The notes under the pieces were generated by a model. That model had not been told where the DNA came from. It did no database searches and worked only from the letters and a program-made list of their open reading frames with translations. A DNA stretch of 64,000 bases from Pterois miles (taxonomy: Eukaryota; Chordata; Actinopteri; Perciformes; Scorpaenidae). Within the stretch, counting starts at the first letter, position 1; every line of letters starts with the position of its first letter. Both the position numbers and the translations under genes were made by a program. Location: contig CAMQGK010000327.1 of assembly GCA_947000775.1 (NCBI GenBank), positions 1,488,001 through 1,552,000 of the forward strand, in the 5' to 3' direction. Below, piece after piece: positions 24,012 through 33,800 of the stretch.

Positions 24012-24110
24012 CGTAGAAAGTTACGCGATTCAGCCAAAGCTGCTCCTAAATATTTAACGTTTACTACCGTTAACTGTCTGCATTAGGTGTGCAGTATTAA
24101 TAACACGGGA
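24012..24110 (-). other. Non-coding first exon (5' UTR) of the zinc-finger gene
   Basis: The strong donor CTACG|GTAAGTCTTTTC ends the exon at 24012. No ATG is present in the last 50 bases before it. The next acceptor is TTTGTATGTAG near 23788. The upstream limit at about 24110 is a guess based on promoter motifs. Confidence 0.6.
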
Positions 24111-24114
24111 CAAG

Positions 24115-24175
24115 CAGCGCACTTCCTGCTGTTATAGCCAATCAGCTCCTGGATCAGATTAGTGACGTCCGGGTT
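24115..24175 (-). promoter_or_regulatory. Probable TATA-less promoter of the zinc-finger gene
   Basis: In a 50-base stretch just upstream of exon 1 there is an ETS-type site (CAGGAAGT on the minus strand, 24121-24128), an inverted CCAAT box (ATTGG, 24138-24142) and a CRE-like TGACGTC at 24163-24169. This grouping is typical of vertebrate housekeeping promoters. Activity is inferred. Confidence 0.5.
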
Positions 24176-24399
24176 ACAGCCCACAGTGTCATTAAAGTGG
24201 CAGTAACTAAATAACAACCACAGTTTCTTTTATTGGGGTTTTCACGTTAAAACAAACAATATAAAAAGAGCTTAGGCAGTCTGAGCAGTAAGCACAGTAC
24301 AGCATCAAATTAATGGGTAAACTAATATACAAACAGTAACTGAAACAACAGTAACTATACACATCTTAAAGAAAATACAGTACAAAGAAATATTAATGG

Positions 24400-25070
24400 A
24401 CACATGGGCATCTCCATTTTTACAATCTCTTTCCTGTTACCCCACCCACACCCAGCCTCTTACGCTGTTAATTATCACCAACAGTTTGTTTCATAAACTC
24501 CATAACTCTCCCCGATATTTTCAAAAACTGCCAATTTTCCTTTAATATGTGTGTTAGTACAGCAATACAAGAAGATAGATGATTAATATATTGTTTCATA
24601 CTTGGTTTGTTCACATTTTTTCCAACCAATAGCTATTGCCCTCTTAGCATGTAGGAGACACAAGTCTATAAGTGTACGATCATTCTTCTTCGTAATAAAA
24701 TCATTTGGATAAATACCCAAAATGCATAATGTAGGCGAACGTGCGATCCTCAGTTTTGTCATCTGACTAATCATGTCAAGAACTTCTACCAAAAACTTTT
24801 GACCACATTACACTCCCACAAGCAGTGAAACAGTGTTCCCTTAGCAATATTGCACTTGAAGCATGTGACTGGCACGTTAGGGTCAAAATGATGTAGTTTT
24901 GATGGTGTTATATATGTTCTTACAATCCAGTTGTATTGTAGAAACCTAAGCTGTGTGTTGTGGGGACCATTCCTCTTCTGAGATTTCCTCATGTAAATCT
25001 CATCTCCAGCTATTAAGTTTATCTTCTGCAGACTCAGATGACATATCACCAAACATTTTATAAGGGAGTG
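24400..25070 (-). mobile_element. L1-type LINE ORF2 C-terminal fragment
   Basis: The minus-strand frames read IWELQ-type L1 tail sequence: LQYNWIVRTYITPSKLHHFD, then TCFKCNIAKGTLFHCLWEC (a CCHC-like knuckle), then KLRIARSPTLCILGIYPNDF and LLHAKRAIAIGWKK. These are the end of an L1/Tx1-type ORF2 protein. The frame is broken near 24790, so it is a dead, 5'-truncated copy. Confidence 0.85.
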
Positions 25071-25445
25071 ATACCTGTCCCCTGCCAGTAGTGTGTCTCA
25101 CTGTAATGTAGGTAGTTGAATAAGTGAGTGTTTTTGTGAGACAGAGACATAGCTCCTTATTTTTAAAAAACTTGAAAAAATGTGTGGAAGGAACGACAGC
25201 TTACTAATATTTTGTTGGGAATACATGAATTGACAAATTTTTTTAGCTTACTTTTTTGACTGAAAAGTATTAGGAAGCAGATCTTGCTACAAGCCAAATC
25301 TCTCCCATCTCAGAGATAATCATTTTAATAAAAAAGTTAAAATGATTAAGGCAACCGAAGCATCACCTGAAATTGTATTTTATTCTTTGATTTACTTATT
25401 TATATCTGTCATATTTCATTATAATATTTTTGATATTCTTGATAT
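25071..25445. other. No feature recognised
   Basis: AT-rich spacer between LINE fragments, with no ORF or clear repeat signature. Confidence 0.5.
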
Positions 25446-25775
25446 TCATGGACGCCTCACAGCAAGAGGGTCGCAGGCTTGAATCTGGCTTGGAGCTCTT
25501 CTGTGTGGAGTTTGCATGTTCTCCCCATGTTAGCGTGGGTTTTCTCTGGGTACTCCGGCTTCCTCCCACAGTCCAAAGACATGCAGGTTAATTGATGGCT
25601 CTAAATTGCCTGTAGGTGTGAATGTGAGAGTGAATGGATGTCTGTCTCTATATGCCCTGCGATGGACTGGTGACCTGTTCAATGTGTACCCCGCCTTCGC
25701 TCAGTGTTAGCTGGGATCGGCTCCCCCCCCCCCACGACCCCTAACAGGATAAGTGGTTGCAGATGGATGGATATT
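25446..25775 (+). mobile_element. tRNA-headed dispersed repeat with GGATG tail
   Basis: Starts within a tRNA-like head (CTCACAGCAAGAGGGTCGCAGG then a B-box-like GGCTTGAATCTGG). It passes through the well-known fish repeat words GTTTGCATGTTCTCCCCATG and CTCCCACAGTCCAAAGACAT, and ends in GATGGATGGAT. A second copy is at 55456-55880. The 5' end is truncated here. Confidence 0.8.
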
Positions 25776-25784
25776 CATGGACAG

Positions 25785-26493
25785 GATATCGAGGTGTAGG
25801 TTGATGTGGTCCTGTTGGCATAATCAGTCTGCAACCTCCAGCACTCACTGGATCAGTTCGCAGCAGAGTGTGAAGTGGCTGGGATGACGATCAGCAGCTC
25901 TAAATCTGAGCACATGGTTCTCAGCAGGAAGCCGATGGATTGCCTACCCCTGGAATGAGTCTTTCCCTTGGGGTCTTGGTCATGAGTCAGGGGACAATGG
26001 AACATGAGATTGGTTGGAGAATCAGAGCAGCCGAGGCAGAATTGCATTTGCTTTACCGAACTGTTGTGACGAAAAGAGACCTGAAACGGAAGGCAAAGCT
26101 CTCGATCTACTGGTCAGTCTTCATTCCTACTCTCACCTATGGTCATGAGGGCTGGGTCATGACCAAAAGAACTAGAACATGGGTACAAGCGATGGGGTGA
26201 GAAGCTCAGCCATCCGTGAGGGACTCGGAGTAGAGCTGCTGCTCCTTTGTGTTGAAAGGAGCCAGTTGAGGTGGTTTGGGCATCTGGTAAGGATGCCCCT
26301 GGGCGCCTCCCCAGGGAGGGGTTCCAGGCAGGACCAGCTGGGAGGAGGCGTCGGGGAAGATCCGGGACTAGATGGAGAGATTATATCTCCACACTGGCCT
26401 GGGAATGCCTCGGGATCCCCCAGTAAGACCTGGTTAATGTGGCCCGGGAAAGGGAAGTTTGGGGTCCCCTGCTGGAGCTGTTGCCCCACGACC
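25785..26493 (+). mobile_element. Rex3 (RTE-clade) LINE fragment
   Basis: The frames give the 3' part of a Rex3-like reverse transcriptase: SSKSEHMVLSRKPMD, then LYRTVVTKRDLKRKAKLSIY, PTLTYGHEGWVMTKRTR, SAIREGLGVELLLL and QLRWFGHLVRMP. Stops and frame shifts show that it is inactive. The sequence ends at CCACGACCCGATT, directly against the MITE at 26494. Confidence 0.92.
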
Positions 26494-26800
26494 CGATTAA
26501 TCGATTAGTTGTCAGCAATTAAAATAATAGCCAACTATTTTGATAGTAGTATTTTATACTATTTTAGTAGTATTAAATAATTTTTATGTGATTCCAGTTT
26601 CTTAAATGTGAATATTTTCTGTTTTCTTTACTCCTCTAGGACACTAAAGTCAATATCTTTGAATTGTGGATAAAACAATACATTTGAGGATTTTGGGGAT
26701 GGCTTTGGGAAACTAAACATTTTTCACCATTTTCTTACAATTTATAGACCAAACAGCTGACCACTTAATCAAGAAAATAAGATTAATCAACAATGAAAAT
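26494..26800 (+). mobile_element. Small non-autonomous DNA element (same MITE family as 13504)
   Basis: Starts with ATTAATCGATTAGTTGTC and contains TTTCTTTACTCCTCTAGGAC and TTTTTCACCATTTTCTTAC. The right end, ATTAATCAACAATGAAAATA, is truncated before the usual TGCAGC terminus. Confidence 0.75.
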
Positions 26801-27239
26801 ACCCCATCTCTCAATCATTCTAATACATAATTCCCCTAATCTTTGTTCAAGCTGTGATGTATGATTGTTATACAATATTAAAAACAAAACAATCTTTATT
26901 TAAGGATCTATTAAGATCAATTAAGATTAACTGTCATATTGACAAGACTTAAACGTAAATGCAGCATCAGTTGTACAAATACAGGTCTACAGCACTGGGC
27001 TAGCCAGGTGAAAATTTGTAGTAATTAAGAAAATTTAGAGTGATTAAGTTGTGTTTTTTCCCCAACTAATGCAGTTTATTCAGGTTAGTCTCAATACAAT
27101 AAAAATTCACAATTACCTAATTAAATTACCTAAATTTATTAATTTTTTCTTTTGGCTTAAATGAAATATTTAAGTTGCGGCAGCATCATTTGTATTAATA
27201 TCCCAGCACTTTTATTTTCTCTGTCTCTATCTGTTTTGT

Positions 27240-27660
27240 GTGAAGAGGAGGTTGTGCTGCTTTGGCTGTAGCTGTTTGGCGACCCGAGGAAGCTGATTGA
27301 CATTATTCTGGATCCATTTTCTCACACAATTATATTCACATTATATGTATTAATTTTTGTCATATGGATTGTCTATGTTGTATTTTCATTATGTTGTTAT
27401 TCTGTACACGCAACATCTATTGCATGTCTGTCCATCCTGGAGGGGGATCCCTCCTCTGTTGCCGTTTCTGAGGTTTCTTCCATGTTTTCTTTTTTTACTG
27501 TTAAAAAGTTTTGTTTTTTTTTTTTTGGTTGGGGAGTTTTTCCTCCTCTGATGTGAGGGTCTCTCTGTAAAGGACAGCGGTTGTCGAATCCTGTACAGAT
27601 TGTAAAGCCCCCTGAGGCAAAATTGTGATTTGTGATTTTGGGCTATACAAATGAATTGAC
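27240..27660 (+). mobile_element. LINE 3' UTR-like repeat
   Basis: Contains the fish repeat words CCTGGAGGGGGATCCCTCCTC, TGAGGTTTCTTCCATG, GGGGAGTTTTTCCTCCTCTG and TACAGATTGTAAAGCCCCCTG, and ends in TTGGGCTATACAAATGAATTG plus a TTGACT tail. This order is typical of the 3' end of a fish non-LTR element. No coding part remains. Confidence 0.7.
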
Positions 27661-27689
27661 TTGACTATTAATAGTCCTAATAGAGTCCA

Positions 27690-29338
27690 CTCACAGTCAT
27701 GATCCACTGACTTTATTTCAGCCGACTCAGGACAGACAATCTTGACGCAATCTTCTGTACAACACTGTTCCCTTCTTTGAAAAAAACAAACAAAAAAAAA
27801 CAAACAAACACAACAAAAGTTATGTACAAAAATATGTTAAAAAAGAACATACATAAAGATACAAGACAAAATCAGTATTAATGTGTATTTGTGGAGGGCT
27901 GTTATAAATAGTGTTTGCTTAACCATGCTGTGTGAGTAATCAGTTCACGATAAAACGTTCGTTCTATCATGACTTTGTTCATTCGATAAGAAGCCAGTAG
28001 CGCCATTCTGAGCTCATCCACAACAGTGTGCCACCCGAGGCTGGACGACTTCCCCTCTTTGTGTTTCACGTGAATAAAGGGGCTCATTGCCTCCATGCAG
28101 TGCAAAAAGGAAAACAAAGAGAAAACAAAAAATACTAATGTCAACACCAACCAGCGAACAAGTAATTCAGTCTCATTGTAAATAAAAAAATGCTGTCAAG
28201 TCTTCTCAAAATCTCTCACCAGGAGAACTATTTCCATTTTCATTGAAATTTCAACAGCGTAACATTTTCCATACTGTATTTTTTTCCACATCCAATTTTT
28301 TTTTAAAATCAAATTTAAGCTATGATTGGCAAATACAATCATCTAAGCAGACAAGTTGCCTGAAAAAAAGCAGTCCAGCAAAACTAGCCAAACACCAACA
28401 TACATTTCATGTCAACAAAATGTAATGAAATGTTTCAAAAGGACAATTCATTTCTTCATTTTCATGGACGAGCTCTGTTGTGTTATTAAATTATTATTGT
28501 CAGGAACTGAATATTGAAAACATCCTTCATTTTTTTTTTTGTTTTTTACAAAAACAATTCATGAAACAAAATGTAAAATATGTTATTAAGTGTACGCCAG
28601 TCGACTCAGACAAGGCAAGAAGTGAAGGCAGAAACACAAATAAAAGTGTAAAGGAGCAGATGAATGATTATGCAAAAACATACTCAGAAGCCTGTTTAAC
28701 ATAAACATGTAGCTTAGAAGCCTGCCATATACTGAGTTACCACTATAAATCACTCATATTGACTATGATATAAAAATCATCTCACAAGCAACTTTGACTT
28801 TTTTGTTTTTTTAACCTGCGCTGAGCGGACAATCAAAATCTTGCACATTATGCTGAACCAATTTAAAAGTCTTTTGTTCTCAATGGCAGCTTTGATTGTC
28901 ACTTTTTGGGTATAAAGCACATGTTGGTTGCAAAGAGAGCGGCTGTATTTTTTTAAACACCTCTGAGAACAAACAGTCCGGCTTTCAGTCGTTGTATGAC
29001 TGACTGTCGAGTGTGCTCATACCTCTTTAGTGATCACAGACGGGATGCAACATTGTCATGTTGATACGTATAGCAGTTGTAGTGCATTCTAGAGACAGCT
29101 GGCTTGGTCATGTGAAGCACTGAAATACAGTTCAGCAATACATAATACAATTAAAGACACTTAATAATTCATTATACAGTGTATGTACAACTCTGTTCAA
29201 AATGCTCACGGTGATGTAACTCTTTCCTTTGGACTTTGTTATTGCCTTGCAGCTGTCAGAAAATTAATTTATCATATATCAAACACTTTACAGATTTATC
29301 CCATCTCTTTTATCTCTATAGTTTATACTGTTGCTTCT
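27690..29338 (-). other. Probable 3' UTR / downstream region of megf8
   Basis: This is the sequence downstream of the megf8 stop. The nearest clear AATAAA on the minus strand lies at about 27710-27716, which would give a 3' UTR of about 1.6 kb. No other gene or strong repeat was seen between 27690 and 29338. The 3' end is inferred and untested. Confidence 0.4.
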
Positions 29339-30832
29339 CTACATGGCCATAGTGGTCAGGTGTTGATGCCCTAGCAGCCCCTTACGCCCTGCTCCCGCCC
29401 CTGGGTGGCCCCCTCCGTTGCCATGGCCACAGTATTCTTGCAGGTTCTGACGCAAAGTAACCAGTGCAGAGCCCAGACAGGCACGATTTGGAGCTAAGAC
29501 CCCCCCAGGCAGCTGGAAGAGGACAGTTGCCACCCCTGCCATGCCGTCATCTGTGGGCTCTAAGGTGATGGGCCCTACTTTAAAGGTAGAATAGGAAAAG
29601 CCCATGAGCTGAGAGAGGAAGGGGTCGGAGCGGCAAAAGTGCTGGTAGCCGCTATACGTGGATGGGTGGTGATGGTGTGAGGCTGGGGTGCCAGATGTGG
29701 TGCTGGCATAGTGGTGGGTGTTCAAGTAGTGTAGCGGCAGGTGCTGGCCGCCATTGCCCCCTCCACCCAGGGTGAGGTGATGGTGGTGGTGGGCCGTGGG
29801 TCCGGAGCCCGGGTCATGTTTGTAAGAGACGGCTCCTGCCCTGCCCCTCTGGCCCACCACCACTCCTCCTAATTTGCTTGTGCGGGCGTGAGCGAGCGAC
29901 ACAGTGCTGCCCCCCACTCCTCCACCAGCTGAAGGCAGGTAGATGAGCTGAGGCTCCTCTGGCTCGAAGTATATGGTGAGTTTAGCAAAGGGCCTTGACG
30001 CCATCTTGGTCATCTCCTGGATGTGGCGCCGCTGCTCCCGACGGAAGTCCAGGAACTGCTTAACCTTCCATAGGAGGACACAGACCGAAAGGAAGAGGAA
30101 AAAGCAAGAGAAGAAGACAGAGAAGAAGACAAAAAGGTCGATGTGGGCTTGGTCCTGTCGCAGAAACAACAGGCCCTGGGACTCTCCCTGCCTCTCCACA
30201 GTTCCCACACCTCTCAGGGCGATGTAGAAGCGGCTGGATTTCAGAGAGTGCACCTCGTGGGGGAAGGTGATGACCACACGATCTCGAACACCACGGACAA
30301 TCAGCACTGTCTGTGGTTTCCACACAGTGATGTAAGTAATGAGTCCTTCGGCCCGCTCCTCCGTAATCTCTCTCTCTGTTCCTTGGGCTTTTGGAGGCAT
30401 TTGGCTGTGGGAGAGCACGGGACCCCCGAGACTGGATGACGCATTAGCAAACACCTTTATAGGGGACGGAGGCGAATCCTTATCCACCCCAGTTGTTGTC
30501 CCCCGAGTCACTGATTCCTCCTCGATCCTGATGGTGTGAATCCCTGTGTATCGGTCAACATCCACAATAAAGATGTCATGAGAGTTGGACACATACACCT
30601 CTACCTCACCAAAGGTAACATCAATGGTGACTCGGATGTCCACGTTGGTGAACTTTGGCTGCGCGGAGAAAAACACAGTGCGCCCCTTGGGCAGATTGCG
30701 AATGGTGGGATCGTGGAAGCAGTTGGTCTGAGACGTGGGATCAAAGCAGCACTCCGTGTCCACGTTGAACTGACGGTAGCACTGACGCCCGTTCACGGGT
30801 GTGCCATTGAAGGAGTCTTTGCACTTGGCACA
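29339..30832 (-). CDS. megf8: megf8 exon 44: juxtamembrane region, transmembrane helix, cytoplasmic tail
   Basis: The last coding exon is 498 codons including the stop (about residues 2390-2886). A conserved ectodomain block follows the acceptor at 30833 (KFTNVDIRVTIDVTFGEVEV and SSRFYIALRGVG). The transmembrane helix is at about residues 2620-2645 (30068-30139; FVFFSVFFSCFFLFLSVCVL). The tail carries MASRPFA at 29984-30004, a motif shared with attractins and needed for MGRN1 binding in MEGF8. Beyond it is a glycine/histidine-rich stretch (HHHHH near 29780, HHHH near 29665), then the conserved GPITLEPTDDGMAGVAT block. Confidence 0.97.
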   Translation of the reverse strand, partial: CAKCKDSFNGTPVNGRQCYRQFNVDTECCFDPTSQTNCFHDPTIRNLPKGRTVFFSAQPKFTNVDIRVTIDVTFGEVEVYVSNSHDIFIVDVDRYTGIHTIRIEEESVTRGTTTGVDKDSPPSPIKVFANASSSLGGPVLSHSQMPPKAQGTEREITEERAEGLITYITVWKPQTVLIVRGVRDRVVITFPHEVHSLKSSRFYIALRGVGTVERQGESQGLLFLRQDQAHIDLFVFFSVFFSCFFLFLSVCVLLWKVKQFLDFRREQRRHIQEMTKMASRPFAKLTIYFEPEEPQLIYLPSAGGGVGGSTVSLAHARTSKLGGVVVGQRGRAGAVSYKHDPGSGPTAHHHHHLTLGGGGNGGQHLPLHYLNTHHYASTTSGTPASHHHHPSTYSGYQHFCRSDPFLSQLMGFSYSTFKVGPITLEPTDDGMAGVATVLFQLPGGVLAPNRACLGSALVTLRQNLQEYCGHGNGGGHPGAGAGRKGLLGHQHLTTMAM

Positions 30833-33800
30833 CTAAATAAAAAAGCACAACAAATGTAAATTGAGCAAAACCTAGCAATGGAAAGAACAGGGTCACAACC
30901 CTATTTCTCAATTCTAAAGATTGCTTTTATCAATGCAGATAAAGAAAATTAAAGGTTATATTGTGACCAATGCCACCTTCTGTGTGTAGAATACGTTGTC
31001 ATAATTTTGTGGTGAAACCCTTCATCCATATCAGAAGTGCATACCTGTTGCCTGTAGCAGTCTTTCCGGTCACTCTGGGGGCTGCTGAGACAGGAGGAGG
31101 TCTCGGTGTTGTTTTGACAGGGGCATCCTGTACCATCATGTTCATTACATGTGTCTGCATGGCCATTACACTGACACCTGCGACAAGGAATGGAAAATCC
31201 AAACAGTTATACTGGGTATACACTCAACTTTAGAAATGTTGTGTACTTCCTACTCCTACTGTACAAGTAGATCATTTGAGATCTAAAGCCAAAGCTCATG
31301 ATTTATGCGCTCACATAGTATGGTTCCCATTATCAGCTACAACCTGAGTGCTCACACTGTACGTGTAAAATCCTTATCCATCCTGTCTCCTGAAATGTCT
31401 AAAAAAAAAGAGGAAACGTCGTAATGTTATATGGACACGCAGGAGGCCAGGTAGATGTGGACTGTATGGTTTGTCCTTTTTGTAGACAGAATTAGGGGTA
31501 AAGTAGCTATGATCTACTAGCTATATCTATTGTAGCCTACATTGTTATCGTGATAGCTACACTCTGATTACTGTAAAAGGTTTGCAGCAAGTCAAATTTA
31601 AGACTTTTTGAGACCATTTTAAAACCATTATGAATGCAATTTAAGACCCATTGCACGTCTATTTAATACCACTATAAATGCAATTTAAGACCTACTGCTC
31701 CAATAAATTCTACCCAGGCAGCACAGCTATTCCCCTTTGGTTACACTTTATATACTGCTCAAAAAAATTGAGGGAACACTTACTCATGTCTGTATAACAC
31801 CTAGTCTGTTAAACTTCAGGGATATCAATCTGTCCATTTAGCAAGCACAAGTGATTGTGAATCACTTCTACCTGCTTTGGAGCAAATGAAAGTGACAACA
31901 GGTGCAATGGAGAGGCAACAGCAGGATGAGCCCCAAAAAAGGGATGGTTTTACATGTGGTGGCCACAGACAGTTGCTCTCTCATCATCCTTCCTGACTGA
32001 TTCTTCTCTAGTTTTGTGTTCTGCTAGTGTCCTTGTCACTACTTGTAGCATGAGGTGGTACCTGCAGCCCAATCAGGTTGCACAGGTAGTCCAGCTCCTC
32101 CAGGATGGTACATCCATACGTGTAGTTGCAAGAAGGTTTGCTGTGTCTCCCAGCACAGTCTCAATGGCATGAAGGAGACACCAGTAGACCGCCTGTTACG
32201 CGAGGAGAGCTGGACAGGGCCGTAGAAGGGCATCAACTCAGCAGCAGGACCAGTAGCTGCTCCTTTGTGCAAGGAGGAACAGGAGGAGCACTGCCAGAGC
32301 CCTACAGAATGACCTCCAGCAAGCTACTGGTGTGCATGTTTTTGACTAAACTGTCAGAAACTGCCTCCATGAGGGTGGCGTGAGGGCCTGATGTCCTCTA
32401 GTGGGACCTGTGCTCACAGCTCAATACCATGCAACTTGACTGGCATTTGCTACAGAACACCAGAATTTGCAGGTCCGCCACTGACACCCTGTTCTCTTCA
32501 CAGATGAGAGCAGGATCACACTGAGCACATGTGACAGGCATGAAAGAGTCTGGAGATGACGTGGTGAACTTTATGTTGCCTGTAACATTATCCAGCATGA
32601 CCGGTTTGGTGGTGGGTCAGTGATGGTCTGGAGAGCATAGCCTTGGAAGGTCACACAGACCTCCATGTCATAGCCAGCGGTACCGTGGCTGCTGTTAGGT
32701 ACCGGGATGAAATCCTCAGAGCGATTGTCAGACCTTACATTGGTGCGGTGAGCCCTTGTTTTCCTCTTGGTGCAGGACAATGCCTGGCCTCATATGGCCA
32801 GAGTGTGTAGGCAGTTCCTGGATAACGAAGGCATTGATGCCATTGATTGGCCCTCACGTTCCCCTGACCTAAATCCAACTGAGCACCTATGGGACGTTAT
32901 GCATTGGTGCATCTAACGCCACCATGTACGGCTACAGACCGTCGAGGAGCTCACTGAAGCCGTGATCCAGGTATGGGAGGAGATCCCCCAGGACCATCCG
33001 CCAATTCATCAGGAGCAGATGAGATGTTGTTGGGAGTGCATGGCAGGCAGGGGCCATACACACTACATTATGAGTTTCTGTGATGAAATTCACACAAGTC
33101 GGATCAGCCTGTGATTTCACCTTTTCACTTTGATTCTCATTGTAATTTTGAATCCAGCCCTCAGTGGGTTAATGATTTTGGTTTCCATTGAACGTCATTT
33201 TGTTCTCAACAAATTATACAATGTACATCAGTAAAGATTTTCAACTTGAATTATTTGTTCATCAAGATCTGTTCTGTGATTTAAGTGTTCCCTTAATTTT
33301 TTTGGGCAGTATATTTTTGTTATGGTGTGCTCATAAAACAAAAAAATAAATGTCTCTCATAATAAAAATAATGTTAATGAATTTTTAAGACCTGCCAAAA
33401 TTGAATTAAAGACATTTTGTATGATTTTAAGAAATTTAGAGGTCTTAAATTCAGGTTATTGGAGTTTAGACTTTTTTTTTAGACTTTTAAAGACCTAAGG
33501 TCCTTGTTATCCTATGGGCACTGCACAGCATACGACGGCTGAGGAAGCTGAAATTTGGTCCAACTTAAAAATGAGTTGTGCGACTCAAAATTCAGGCCAG
33601 AAACAGGCTAAAATTGTACAATGTATGCATTTATTTGTCTAACTTACAGGCATGGGGAGATTTCCATCTCTTTGCTAGTATTTTTTATGTGACCAGATAG
33701 AAAACAATTAAAAAAAAAGAAGAATCGTCATTTAGTATAACATGCTATAAGCACTGTATCTTGATGCAGATTATATCGGAAAGGCCTGGCATTGTGTGTA

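Noticed and set aside
29973..30859. Several plus-strand ORFs of 84-107 codons
   Set aside because: Antisense shadows of megf8 exon 44.
32039..32780. Minus-strand ORFs in megf8 intron 42
   Set aside because: They lie opposite to the Tc1-like transposase remnant and have no protein features.
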